Virus record (IMG/VR): IMGVR_UViG_3300036944_000605
Span: 1-47,010 of that record
DNA: 47,010 nt
Reading direction: 5' to 3' (one strand)
Origin: a virus
Made by a program: the position numbers and the translations under genes. Shown piece by piece: positions 28,501 through 36,450 of this stretch (its first letter is position 1; each line of letters opens with the position of its first letter). The notes beneath the pieces were generated by a model, which was given only the letters and a program-made list of their open reading frames with translations, did not search any database and had not been told where the DNA came from.

Positions 28501-30036
28501 TGGGGTGGCTCTACTATTGCAGCCACAGGAAACGTCGGCACAGTTGCAGAGAACATAACAAAAGCGCTTGCTGGCGTAGCTGCATCAGGCGCTGTCGGGT
28601 CAGTATCGGAAACCTTAACAAAAGCCCTCACAGGTGTGGCTGCCTCCGGGGCTGTCGGCTCCGTAGCAGAGTTCATATCGCAGGCCCTTACAGGTGTAGC
28701 TGCTTCTGGCGCCACGGGCGTAGTATCGAGTAGTCAAGCTCTTGTGGGGCGGGCTGCTTCCGGGGCTGTTGGCTCCTTAACACCAAGCATTTCCGTTTCA
28801 ATCGTCCCAAGCTGGGGCTCGGGTGCTTGGGGTTCTGGTTCTTGGGGCGGAACTATTGCAGCCGCTGCAGGCGCAGTCGGGTCAGTAACCGAAACTAACT
28901 CTCCGACCGAAAACGGAAACATAGCTTTTGGTGCAGTCGGCACCGTAACAAGCAGCCAAACTCAGTCTCGGGCACTCACAGGGGCAACCGCTTCCGGTGC
29001 AGTTGGGCAGCTCACGCCCAGTACTACGGTTTCCATAACTAAAAGCTGGGGCTCGGGCTCTTGGGGTTCTGGGTCTTGGGGTGGGAGTATTGCAGCGGCG
29101 GCAGGAAACGTCGGCAATGTATCGGAATCTGTAACACGGGCACTCACAGGGGTAGCCTCCTCCGGCTCGGTCGGTCAGCTTGCACCTAGCACTACGGTCT
29201 TTATCGTTCCGGCATGGGGCTCTGGCGCTTGGGGCGCAGGCAGTTGGGGTGGGTCTACCGCAGCGGCCAATGGTAGCGTCGGGCAGGTTGTCTACGGCCC
29301 TCAACTATCTGGTGTCCTTGCCTCTGGAGCAGTTGGAACACTCGGGTTCAACAAGTCGTTTGCTCTCACAGGCGTAGCAGCTTCTGGGGTTGTCAATAGT
29401 GTAGGAAAAACTAGCACTACCGCATTGAACGGGGTGTCTGCCTTCGGCGAGGTGGGGGATGCTAGGCTTAGAACACTAAGGGGTGTGGTCGCCATTGGTG
29501 CAGTGGGTGACTTGGCAAACGACCGCACGGTCGCACTAACAGGGGTGACCTCCGATGCCGCAGCCGGGTATATCACCGCAGTAAAAGCGCTGGTACTGCA
29601 AGGCGTACAAGCCACAGGTAGTGTCGGCGTCCTCGGAGTTACAAAGTCTTTCTGGGACATCATCGACGATGCGCAGAATGCTGACTGGGCAGTAATACAG
29701 GATGGCCAGACCCCGAACTGGGCCGGTATCAATGACGCGCAGAATCCCGGCTGGGCACCGATTTCCAACCCCCAGACTCCGGGCTGGACTGGGGTTGACG
29801 ATTCTCAAAACGCTGGATGGCAACCTGTGGTTGACACACAGTCACCCAACTGGAGTACACTAAGCAGTGCGCAGAGCGCAAATTGGGGAACCGTGCCAAA
29901 TACACAGGCGGCTGGTTGGTCTCAAGTGAGTGATGCGCAAACGGCCAATTGGCAACCAACCGAAACCACGCAACCGGCAAACTGGGGCGAAATCAGCACG
30001 GAGCAAAGTGCTGACTGGCAAGAAGTAACAACTTGA
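25588..30036 (+). CDS. giant repetitive tail fibre / adhesin, 1482 aa
   Basis: Residues about 1-280 and 285-595 are two copies of a glycine-rich module, each ending GLIIITYTPV or GLVIITYSAV, with runs such as GGGGGGSDG like polyglycine-II adhesins. Residues about 600-1350 are some 20-aa units of the type ALTGVAAAGAVGSVxETLTK, interrupted six times by a WGSGxWGSGxWGG block. Residues 1356-1482 are eleven 11-residue units starting with Trp and carrying an invariant Gln. It is probably the receptor-binding fibre or a surface adhesin of the virion. Long near-identical DNA repeats make it prone to recombination and to assembly error. SD weak (AGGGG). Confidence 0.75.
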   Translation: MPAVVIALTSGPQTKWFVPADCNNIQIEIIGPGGVADGSGSSGGGGAYTKLTSLAVTPGTYLTYNASGGSGAAAWISNTGVAPLNTSQGALAAGGSASSEGLASSCIPSAGAFSGGPANTGGSAGGGDSLGGGGGAAGPNGAGKAGGNSFGGTPGAGGGGGGANGGSSTAGGDAVSDFVGGAGGNGRGGSGGGAAGSLSVGGNATAGSGGGGGGGSDGFNGGAAAQDNIWTDYLGNVYGPGGGSGGGGGSGGSGNTPASAGYGGGNTQNQGLIIITYTPVAITGGPYTEAFTIPYGLTSSIPWRTPLGVTSVQVEAIGGSGVPLNAISGRGAGGGAYAKTTSLTVTPEDVAYVRPAPIIIPAVYGTAVDSWFNRNANSAPGTTTAGVLAKGGASGLGGTAASSIGVDLTYSGGNGGLNNTTASGAKFRGGGGGGSAGPSGAGKNGGNGWNTGTGSGTGGGGGGSNGGSSTAGANAPSATVGGAGGNGTGGTGGGAGGTSTTNAVNGTTNTGAGGGGGSASATSSRYNGAFGATSTVWTVNGVTYGPGGGGGGAGCTATTTGAGRSGDNYGGGGGAGISSNAAGQSQGLVIITYSAVAPTVVTVAITGVAAAGVVGTVAETNAPTENGNVAFGAVGTVGKTRTKALTGVAAAGAVGTLSPSISVSIVSSWGSGAWGSGTWGGAIAAATGAVGSVTETNSPTENGNVASGAVGTVGKTLTKALTGVAASGAVGTVKSSQALVGRSAAGAVGSVSETIAVALTGVAAAGAVGSVAETLTKALTGVSASGAVGSVTETNSRAENGNVAFGSVGTVTSSQALSRTLTGVAAAGAVGSLTPSTSVSIGSSWGSGTWGSGSWGGSAAISGQVGAVAETLTKVLTGVAASGAVGSVSETLTKALTGVAAAGNVGTVTETNSRAENGNVAFGSVGTVTSSQVLSRALTGVTATGGVGQLAPSTTVSIVPAWGSGAWGSGSWGGSTIAATGNVGTVAENITKALAGVAASGAVGSVSETLTKALTGVAASGAVGSVAEFISQALTGVAASGATGVVSSSQALVGRAASGAVGSLTPSISVSIVPSWGSGAWGSGSWGGTIAAAAGAVGSVTETNSPTENGNIAFGAVGTVTSSQTQSRALTGATASGAVGQLTPSTTVSITKSWGSGSWGSGSWGGSIAAAAGNVGNVSESVTRALTGVASSGSVGQLAPSTTVFIVPAWGSGAWGAGSWGGSTAAANGSVGQVVYGPQLSGVLASGAVGTLGFNKSFALTGVAASGVVNSVGKTSTTALNGVSAFGEVGDARLRTLRGVVAIGAVGDLANDRTVALTGVTSDAAAGYITAVKALVLQGVQATGSVGVLGVTKSFWDIIDDAQNADWAVIQDGQTPNWAGINDAQNPGWAPISNPQTPGWTGVDDSQNAGWQPVVDTQSPNWSTLSSAQSANWGTVPNTQAAGWSQVSDAQTANWQPTETTQPANWGEISTEQSADWQEVTT
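27592..29252 (+). repeat. coding repeats: ALTGV-type 20-aa units and six WGSG blocks
   Basis: Six copies of the block with core TGGGG(T/C)TC(T/A/G)GG encode WGSGxWGxGxWGG, near 27592, 28121, 28470, 28813, 29046 and 29215. Between them, units of about 60 bp encode ALTGVAAxGAVGxV(S/A/T)E-type repeats. Codons vary more than residues, which shows the repeats are old and selected at protein level. Confidence 0.8.
29653..30033 (+). repeat. eleven tandem 33-bp units encoding an 11-residue Trp/Gln repeat
   Basis: The unit is W-x-x-(I/V/L/T)-x-x-x-Q-x-(A/P)-(D/N/G), for example WDIIDDAQNAD and WAPISNPQTPG. Eleven full copies and a six-residue partial copy form the C-terminus of the giant fibre. Trp and Gln are kept in every unit while the DNA differs, so selection acts on the protein. 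Confidence 0.9.
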
Positions 30037-30044
30037 GGTAACAC

Positions 30045-31223
30045 ATGGCATTTACACCAACCACCAATCTTAGCTTACCCCTTATTGACACCGGCACCGA
30101 GTCCGGCACTTGGGGAGAGCTTGTCGATAACGGCCTTACCTCCTACTTGGACATCGCCATTGCTGGCGGCTTGGCTATCCCCATTGCGGGTACCGGCACA
30201 ACGGTGACCCTTACCAACACCGCAGGTACGAGTTCCGCCACCGGCATCATCTCTACTGGAGCCACGGGGAGTACGGCTCAGTACGCCATCCTCAACATTA
30301 GTGGCGCTAAGACAGGCGCGTGTACTCTGGTGCTTCCTAGCTCAAGCCGCGAGTACACCATCAACAACGCAGGTACAAGCACTGGTGGGCCGTTCCTACT
30401 GACGGTTAAGGGCGCTGCTACTACCGGCGTCACCTTGCAGGACGGGGAAAAAGCAATCGTTGCATGGAATGGAACTGACTACGTAAAAGTGGCGGGGCTC
30501 TCACAGACCAACAATGTCAGCTACACCTCGTTTTTGACAGAAACATCAACGACAACAACAAACAAGCCTACATTGCAGTTTGAGCGCACGGGCGCGCAAC
30601 CAAACAGTACGGGTAACGCTGGGTATGTCAGCTTTAAGACCAACGGACCCAGTGCCATTGGAACCTATGAGGCAGCTAAGATTGAGGTCACTTACTTAAA
30701 TCAACTAAGCATACTTGGTCAGGGCACGATGGTAATAGCTATCGGCAATAGCACCGGCTCATACTCAACTCGAATTGAGCTTGACGGGGGGGATATAAAG
30801 AGTATCGCCGGTGGGAGTTTCACATGGGGGTCATCGGGGTCCCAATCTATGGTGTTTGATGCTGACACTAATTTGCAACTTGCGACTGGTGCGCTCATGC
30901 CTTACGCGCCCGCCCCCGCCTCCATTAGTGCCGCAACAACACTAACGGCTGCAAATATCCAAGCTCAAATAATTAATACCACAGGTACAACGTACACGGT
31001 AACCATGCCCACAGGGGCAAATATTGAAACTGTGGCAGGTTGGATTGCAGCAAACATTGCCTATGACTTCTACGTCATCAATACCGCGTCGGGAACTATC
31101 ACGGTAGCCGTAAATACAGGAGTCACGGCTCTGGGCAGTTTAACCATTGCAACAGGGGTATCTGCCCATTTTCGGATGCGCAAAACGGCCAACAATACTT
31201 TTATCCTTTACCGCTTAAGCTAA
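30045..31223 (+). CDS. fibre-like virion protein, 392 aa
   Basis: The N-terminus FTPTTNLSLPLIDTGTESGT followed by WGELVDNGLTSYLDIAI is a common start of phage fibre or tail-tip proteins (NLxLPxxxTGxxSGTWGxxxN), taken to be the virion-attachment part. Beta-rich Thr and Gly stretches follow, with a late VTMPTGANIETVAGWIAANI region that may be a trimeric head. No chaperone cleavage motif is visible. It probably binds to the giant fibre or forms a second fibre. Confidence 0.75.
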   Translation: MAFTPTTNLSLPLIDTGTESGTWGELVDNGLTSYLDIAIAGGLAIPIAGTGTTVTLTNTAGTSSATGIISTGATGSTAQYAILNISGAKTGACTLVLPSSSREYTINNAGTSTGGPFLLTVKGAATTGVTLQDGEKAIVAWNGTDYVKVAGLSQTNNVSYTSFLTETSTTTTNKPTLQFERTGAQPNSTGNAGYVSFKTNGPSAIGTYEAAKIEVTYLNQLSILGQGTMVIAIGNSTGSYSTRIELDGGDIKSIAGGSFTWGSSGSQSMVFDADTNLQLATGALMPYAPAPASISAATTLTAANIQAQIINTTGTTYTVTMPTGANIETVAGWIAANIAYDFYVINTASGTITVAVNTGVTALGSLTIATGVSAHFRMRKTANNTFILYRLS

Positions 31224-31236
31224 CCAAGAAATTACC

Positions 31237-31560
31237 ATGACAAACTTCACCACCACCATTGTCGAGATTCACACCCTTTCTCAAGTTGAAGGGAAAGAAA
31301 ACGTGGTAGTCACAGCTCTGTGGCAAGTTATAGGCGAATGTGATACTCACGTTGCAATTAGCCAAGGCAAAAGCCAGTTCACGCTATTGCCTGACGCCTT
31401 GGGTTTTACGCCCTACGAAAATTTGACGGAAGCCCAAGTCATCGGGTGGATTCCAGAACACCAGATTGCTAGGGCACAGCAGCGCGTGCAAACGCAGCTC
31501 GACACCCTGATTTCACCCCCGGAGAGCCCTGCTTCTCAACCGCTCCCTTGGGTGGGCTAA
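31237..31560 (+). CDS. fibre-associated conserved protein, DUF7936-like, 107 aa
   Basis: The pattern NVVVTALWQVIGECDTHVAI ... FTPYENLTEAQVIGWIPEHQ ... PLPW near the end matches small proteins encoded after fibre genes, which I recall as DUF7936. Some relatives may help fibre assembly, but I know no proof. Its stop overlaps the next start (TAATG). Confidence 0.65.
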   Translation: MTNFTTTIVEIHTLSQVEGKENVVVTALWQVIGECDTHVAISQGKSQFTLLPDALGFTPYENLTEAQVIGWIPEHQIARAQQRVQTQLDTLISPPESPASQPLPWVG

Positions 31561-32042
31561 TGATCGACCCGATCACCGCTTTTGCGGCTGCGCAGGCAGC
31601 CATCAAAGGAGTCCAAGCCGCCATCAAGATGGGCAAGGACTTGCAAGGCATCAGCGGTGATTTGATGAAGTTCTTTGAGGCCAAGGACGTAGTGGCCAAG
31701 GCCGCTGCCGAGCCGAAGAAGGGTACGTTTGGGCAGTCCGATACCGCCAAGGCATTTGAGACCGTGATGCACGCCAAGCAGTTGCAGGATGCCGAGAACG
31801 AACTCAAGCAGCACATGATCTGGACGGGGAACGCCGATGTCTGGCAGGCCATCATGATTGAGCGAAACTCAATCGTGTCTAAACGCAAGTCCGAGGAGAT
31901 AGCGATGGAAAAGGCCAAAGCTAAGCGCAAGCAAGAAATTGAGGACGTGGTGCTCGTGGTTCTGCTGGCCATCTGCGCTGCACTGGTAGTCGCCCTAGTC
32001 GCTTGGGGTACGACGGAATACGTTGCATTTATGAGGAAATAA
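31560..32042 (+). CDS. helical protein with C-terminal membrane anchor, 160 aa
   Basis: MIDPITAFAAAQAAIKGVQA opens a helical, Lys and Ala rich domain (to residue about 125), followed by a hydrophobic segment at about 128-150 (VVLVVLLAICAALVVALVAW) and a short tail. The MIDPIxAxAAAxAAxxGVxxAI opening is frequent in podovirus genes placed before holin and endolysin. It could be a spanin-like or membrane accessory protein of lysis; no lipobox or signal peptide is seen. ATG 31560 is preferred over the in-frame ATG four codons upstream. Confidence 0.6.
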   Translation: MIDPITAFAAAQAAIKGVQAAIKMGKDLQGISGDLMKFFEAKDVVAKAAAEPKKGTFGQSDTAKAFETVMHAKQLQDAENELKQHMIWTGNADVWQAIMIERNSIVSKRKSEEIAMEKAKAKRKQEIEDVVLVVLLAICAALVVALVAWGTTEYVAFMRK

Positions 32043-32043
32043 T

Positions 32044-32538
32044 GTGGAAACCTTACTCAACTTACTCAAAGGCATCGCACCCGCTGTTGCGACTGCTGTC
32101 TCGGGGCCTCTCGGTGGTCTTGCTGTTACTGCTTTGGCCGATAAATTTGGCGTGGCTGATTCTGTGGACGCTGTGGCTAAAGCAATTGCGGGAGACCCGG
32201 ACGCAGCGGCCAAGCTGGCTGAACTAGACCTGCGCCAATTTGAGCTGGAGAACCAAGACCGGGACAGCGCCCGCCACATGCAGGAGACCGCCCTCAACCA
32301 AGAGGACAAGTTTGCCAAGCATTTCATCTACTGGTTTGCGTGGTTCTGGAGCGTCGGCTCAATGGCTTACTTCTTTGCCATCACGTTTGGTACGGTGCCC
32401 GCCAGCGGCAAGGATTTTGGCAACATCATCTTGGGCTTTTTGCTTGGTACTGCGGTGGCCACAATCATCAGCTTCTTCTACGGAAGCTCTAAGTCCAGCA
32501 AGGACAAGTCTGACGCTATGAAAGGGAGTTTCAAATGA
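32044..32538 (+). CDS. holin-like membrane protein (GTA holin 3TM-like), 164 aa
   Basis: A GTG start at 32044 with GAGGAAATAAT upstream. The N-terminal half is helical with GDPDAAAKLAELDLRQFELE and QDRDSARHMQETALN, then hydrophobic segments at about 93-112 and 123-146 (FGNIILGFLLGTAVATIISF) and a basic tail. This layout resembles the GTA_holin_3TM family. It lies directly before, and overlaps, the endolysin gene (ATGA at 32535), which is strong context for a holin. Confidence 0.75.
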   Translation: METLLNLLKGIAPAVATAVSGPLGGLAVTALADKFGVADSVDAVAKAIAGDPDAAAKLAELDLRQFELENQDRDSARHMQETALNQEDKFAKHFIYWFAWFWSVGSMAYFFAITFGTVPASGKDFGNIILGFLLGTAVATIISFFYGSSKSSKDKSDAMKGSFK

Positions 32539-32957
32539 CCCCCCATTTCACTCTTGCCGAGCTGACCCACACCGACCACCGTACGCTGGACAACACCCCC
32601 AATGACGCAGAGCAGGCAAACCTTCAACGCTTGGCTGAGTTCTTGGAACTGGTCAAGTCTGCCCTCGGAGGTAAGCCCATCATGGTCAACTCTGCATTCC
32701 GATCTAAAGCAGTCAATGATGCCGTTGGTTCCAAAGATACGTCCCAGCATCGACTGGGCTGTGCTGCGGATATCCGTGTTCCCGGAATGACCCCCGATGC
32801 GGTTGTACGCGCCATTATTGGCGCAAACCTACCCTTTGACCAGATCATCCGTGAGTTTGATGCGTGGACGCACATCAGCGTACCCAACACCCCAGCACTG
32901 AAACCCCGCCGACAGGCTCTCATCATTGACAAGGCTGGGGCTCGCGCTTTTTCGTAG
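32535..32957 (+). CDS. endolysin, peptidase M15 family, 140 aa
   Basis: SAFRS (53-57), SQHRLGCAADIRV (H72, D79) and WTHISV (H113) are the zinc ligands and substrate-loop motifs of M15A (VanY-like) D-Ala carboxypeptidases and L-Ala-D-Glu endopeptidases used as phage lysins. It would cut peptidoglycan peptides after holin opening. No signal peptide is seen, so release depends on a holin. Its start overlaps the holin-like gene, and its 3' end overlaps the convergent GIY-YIG gene by 35 bp. Confidence 0.9.
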   Translation: MTPHFTLAELTHTDHRTLDNTPNDAEQANLQRLAEFLELVKSALGGKPIMVNSAFRSKAVNDAVGSKDTSQHRLGCAADIRVPGMTPDAVVRAIIGANLPFDQIIREFDAWTHISVPNTPALKPRRQALIIDKAGARAFS

Positions 32958-33777
32958 CCCAGTATGCTTTCTTGTTCTCCGACAACTTTGCGCGGTATTC
33001 TGGGGTGTCCCACATGGCCCGCTTAGCCTTGTACTCTGGCGAGTTGAGCGTGGCCTTAAGGCGCTCCCTGCGCTGGGCTAGTGCTACGGGGTCACGCATC
33101 TTTTCAGCACGTTTAGGCTGGGCGGCTTGTATTCCAACAATTCGTTTCGCATCAAACTCGGCGTCAATTCCATTACGTTCGCCCCACCCCTTCATAGCTG
33201 GATTAGCTTTGAGACGCTCTGCATGGGCAAGTCTATTTTCAGAGCTAAAGTTTTTGGTGCTCCCTGTGCGTTCTGCGATTCGTGCAGCCCTAAACTCGGC
33301 ATCTTCCCACTTAGCTTTGATCTTTGCCCTAACCTCGGGACGTTTAGCAGGGTTAGCATCACCTAAAAATTTAGCTTGTACATCAGGGGATGCCATCCTT
33401 TCTTTTTTGCGTAGCCGACTAGCTTCACTACGAATAGGATGGGCAGGGTCTAGCATTAACTGGCGAAGTTTTTCTCTTTGCGCCAAAGGCATTGAGTGCG
33501 TTCCATCGCCACCAGAAGTTAGATTAGTAAGCGGCCCTGTTCCTGTTTGTACTCGACCAAAAGTCTCAATGAGGTTACACTCTAATGCAACGCCTTCTTC
33601 AGTGGAAGCAACTGGAATAAGCTCAACAATGACGCGTTCTGCACCAACTTCTTCAAGTTTTTGCCTGCATAGCCAGTTGCGCCCACCGTTGTTTAACGGG
33701 TTTGATCTGCGTTTGTTTTTTGTAAAACCAACATAGAAGGGGGTGCTATGGGTATCTTTCCAAATATATACGTACAT
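32923..33777 (-). CDS. GIY-YIG homing endonuclease, minus strand, 284 aa
   Basis: MYVYIWKDTHSTPFYVGFTK carries the GIY (VYIW) and YIG (FYVG) strands at residues 3-6 and 14-17. KNKRR, an ALECNLIETFGR helix with the catalytic Glu, and GPLTNLTSGGDG complete the nuclease domain. Residues about 110-280 hold repeated basic helices of the NUMOD3-like type that wrap DNA in such enzymes. ATG 33777 has GGAGAACACC upstream. The gene faces against the late genes, splitting the lysis cassette from the gp10-like gene, as expected for a mobile endonuclease. Confidence 0.85.
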   Translation of the reverse strand: MYVYIWKDTHSTPFYVGFTKNKRRSNPLNNGGRNWLCRQKLEEVGAERVIVELIPVASTEEGVALECNLIETFGRVQTGTGPLTNLTSGGDGTHSMPLAQREKLRQLMLDPAHPIRSEASRLRKKERMASPDVQAKFLGDANPAKRPEVRAKIKAKWEDAEFRAARIAERTGSTKNFSSENRLAHAERLKANPAMKGWGERNGIDAEFDAKRIVGIQAAQPKRAEKMRDPVALAQRRERLKATLNSPEYKAKRAMWDTPEYRAKLSENKKAYWATKKREPQPCQ

Positions 33778-33815
33778 GGTGTTCTCCAAGTTTATGACAC
33801 TTTGGGCATTGTACC

Positions 33816-36149
33816 ATGAGTCTCCAGAAAGTCGTGTTGCGCCCCGGAGTCAACCGGGAGAACACTCGGTACACCAACGAGGGCGGTTACTACGAGTCGA
33901 ACTTGGTTCGTTTCCGCCAAGGCACGCCTGAGAAAATCGGCGGCTGGACGCTTATTTCCCCGAATACGTACGAAGGCATTTGCCGTTCTTTGTGGAATTG
34001 GACTACGCTAGTAGGCGCTAATCTGGTTGGCGTGGGCACAGAAGAGAAGTTCTATATCGAGCAGACGGGCGCTTACTACGACATCACGCCTATCGCCAGC
34101 ACGACCTCGTTGGGTACAAACCCCTTCAATGGAAACGGAACCATCGTTACCGTAACTGATGCTAACTACTCCCCTGCGGTAGGGGACTATGTTATTTTTA
34201 ATGGCGTGTCTGGCTTGGCCATCAGCGGCCAATACCAAGTTATTTCTGTCCCCACGGGCACTACATACACCATAGCAGCAGCAGTTTCCGGCATCGGGGG
34301 CGGTTCCGTAGCATACGCTTCGTACTTGGTAGGCGCTGTTACAACTACTACGTTGGGTGCTTTGGGTTGGAACACGGGTAGCTGGAACGACGGCACATGG
34401 GGCGGGGTTGGGCAAGTGACGAAAACACGCGGTGTCACCCTGTGGACGCAATACAACTTTGGCGAAAACCTGCTGTTCGGCCCCAAAACGGGCGCTATGT
34501 ACATGTGGAACGCCTCAACGGCACCTAACCTAGCCACACCCACTGCGGCGGCTATCACCAATGCAACACCGGGAGTCGTAACGCTTAGCACTACAGGCAC
34601 CACTTCCGTGCAGAGTTTGGCCAACGGTACGGCCATCATGTTTGAGACTACGGGCGCACTGCCACTCCCGTTGAAACCATTTACAACGTACTACACAACA
34701 AGCACCGGGGCTAACACATACACCCTGTCCCTAACTTCCGGCGGCGCGGCGATCAACACGACTTCCGCAGGTTCAGGAACCCACTCCGTTTCTATCCGTG
34801 CTATCCCTGTGTCGGCACTGACCGGCGCTTCGGACGTACCGTTGACACAGAACACCCTGCTTGTGTCCGACGCTAGCGATTTCACGTTTGTGTTTGGGTC
34901 TAATGACTACTTGAGCACTACGTACGACCCGATGCTTGTGCGCTGGTCTGACCAAGAGAGCCTGACAAACTGGACTCCGGCGATAACGAACCAGTCTGGC
35001 AGCTTGCGGCTGTCGCACGGCTCACAAATCCAAGCGGTACTACAAGCGCGGCAAGAGATTTTGGTTTTTACTGACGCTGCGGTTTACTCGCTGCAGTATC
35101 TTGGCGCACCATTCGTCTGGGGTTCTCAGATTTTGTCGGACAACATCTCGATTGTGGGTATCAACGCGGCTGTGTTTGCCAACGGCACCGCTTTCTGGAT
35201 GGGTCAGGACAAGTTCTACAAGTACGACGGTCGAGTGCAAACCCTACGCTGCGACCTGCTCCGCTTTATTTTTGACGACATCAACCGCACGCAATACAGT
35301 CAAGTTTTTGCCAGCACCAACGAGGGCTTCAACGAGGTCTGGTGGTTCTATTGCACGAGAGGCAGCACTACGATTGACCGCTACGTGGTGTACAACTACA
35401 CGGAAGATGTCTGGTACTACGGCTCAATGGCACGCACGGCATGGTTGGACTCGTCGCTGAGAAACTACCCTATGGCGGCAACCTATGCCAACAATCTGGT
35501 TTACCACGAGAACGGCGTGGACGACAACATTACCGGAACTGCCGTAGCAATCGACTCGTCCATAACCACATCGCAGTTTGATATAGGGGACGGCCACAAC
35601 TTCGCGTTTGTGTGGCGCATGCTGCCTGACTTGACGTTTGTTGGTTCTACGGCGGGGACTACCCCTAGCCTAAGCATACAGCTCCAACCGTTGCAGAACT
35701 CTGGCTCCGGGTACAACAACCCCAAGTCTGTCGGAGGGTCGTACGACCAATCAACGCCGTCCCCCGAGCAGAAAACACAGTTTTACGATGCAGCTGTAGT
35801 TGTGCAAAAAATGGTTGTTGGGCTACTACCCGTAGACCTGTACTACGACTTGAATGGGGATGGTGTAATAAGCTTACTGGACGCCACCGGGTTTTTAAAC
35901 CTATCCACGGGAACCACGCTAGCATACACACCAAACCCAGCGTCAATCTACACTTCTATTGCTGGCGAAGCCACAGGTACCGTAGTAGCTACCCAGACAT
36001 ACCCAGTCAGCCTAGATACCTTTACTGGCCAGTTGAATATCCGTGTGCGCGGTCGTCAGATGTCCATGAAAATTTCATGCAATACGCTGGGCACGCAGTG
36101 GCAGCTAGGCGCTCCCCGTGTAGACCTCCGCCCGGACGGAAGACGCTAA
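33816..36149 (+). CDS. packaged-DNA stabilisation protein, P22 gp10-like, 777 aa
   Basis: It begins MSLQKVVLRPGVNRENTRYT and continues GGYYESNLVRFRQGTPEKIG; the GVN(R/K)E...YxxxGGWYESxxVRFRxGxPEKIGGW pattern is the hallmark of the large gp10-like tail-hub proteins. Beta-rich, with LWTQYNFGENLLFGPKTGAM and a late GQLNIRVRGRQMSMKISCNT. In P22 this protein closes the portal and forms the platform for the needle and tailspikes. No strong SD precedes the ATG (38 bp from the divergent GIY-YIG start). Confidence 0.8.
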   Translation: MSLQKVVLRPGVNRENTRYTNEGGYYESNLVRFRQGTPEKIGGWTLISPNTYEGICRSLWNWTTLVGANLVGVGTEEKFYIEQTGAYYDITPIASTTSLGTNPFNGNGTIVTVTDANYSPAVGDYVIFNGVSGLAISGQYQVISVPTGTTYTIAAAVSGIGGGSVAYASYLVGAVTTTTLGALGWNTGSWNDGTWGGVGQVTKTRGVTLWTQYNFGENLLFGPKTGAMYMWNASTAPNLATPTAAAITNATPGVVTLSTTGTTSVQSLANGTAIMFETTGALPLPLKPFTTYYTTSTGANTYTLSLTSGGAAINTTSAGSGTHSVSIRAIPVSALTGASDVPLTQNTLLVSDASDFTFVFGSNDYLSTTYDPMLVRWSDQESLTNWTPAITNQSGSLRLSHGSQIQAVLQARQEILVFTDAAVYSLQYLGAPFVWGSQILSDNISIVGINAAVFANGTAFWMGQDKFYKYDGRVQTLRCDLLRFIFDDINRTQYSQVFASTNEGFNEVWWFYCTRGSTTIDRYVVYNYTEDVWYYGSMARTAWLDSSLRNYPMAATYANNLVYHENGVDDNITGTAVAIDSSITTSQFDIGDGHNFAFVWRMLPDLTFVGSTAGTTPSLSIQLQPLQNSGSGYNNPKSVGGSYDQSTPSPEQKTQFYDAAVVVQKMVVGLLPVDLYYDLNGDGVISLLDATGFLNLSTGTTLAYTPNPASIYTSIAGEATGTVVATQTYPVSLDTFTGQLNIRVRGRQMSMKISCNTLGTQWQLGAPRVDLRPDGRR

Positions 36150-36150
36150 T

Positions 36151-36450
36151 ATGGCACAGAAAAATGTAGTGGCCCCACGGCTGCCCGCTGTAACGCAAGC
36201 GTATGACCCAGTAATGATGAGTCAGCTGTTGAGCATATTGCGGCTGTACTTTAACCAGATGGACAACGCGGGGCCTATTGCAGCGTCGTCCCAATTCAAC
36301 GGTACCGATGTTGTGGCGGGGCTTAGTTTTGCACCGAATGCCGGAGCGTCTACCCCCAGTTTGCCAACTCAAGCCGATCTCGCTAATCTACGCGTTGGGG
36401 ACATCTATTACGATACCTCAGCAAGCAACGTACTGAAAGTAAAAACATGA
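36151..36450 (+). CDS. small conserved tail-hub-adjacent protein, 99 aa
   Basis: The product carries YDPVMMSQLLSILRLYFNQM, then FAPNAGAS and LRVGDIYYDTSASNVLKVK. The LxxLLxxLRLYFNQLDN...LxxxRVGDxYYDTSxxNVLKVK pattern regularly follows gp10-like genes in related phages. It is a small virion or assembly protein of unknown function. The gene starts one base after the gp10-like stop and overlaps the next start (ATGA). Confidence 0.7.
   Translation: MAQKNVVAPRLPAVTQAYDPVMMSQLLSILRLYFNQMDNAGPIAASSQFNGTDVVAGLSFAPNAGASTPSLPTQADLANLRVGDIYYDTSASNVLKVKT

Noticed and set aside
25776-29304. Long proline-rich minus-strand frames under the fibre gene
   Set aside because: They are mirror images of the Gly and Ala rich repeats (GGC and GCC read as Pro and Ala) and have no SD.
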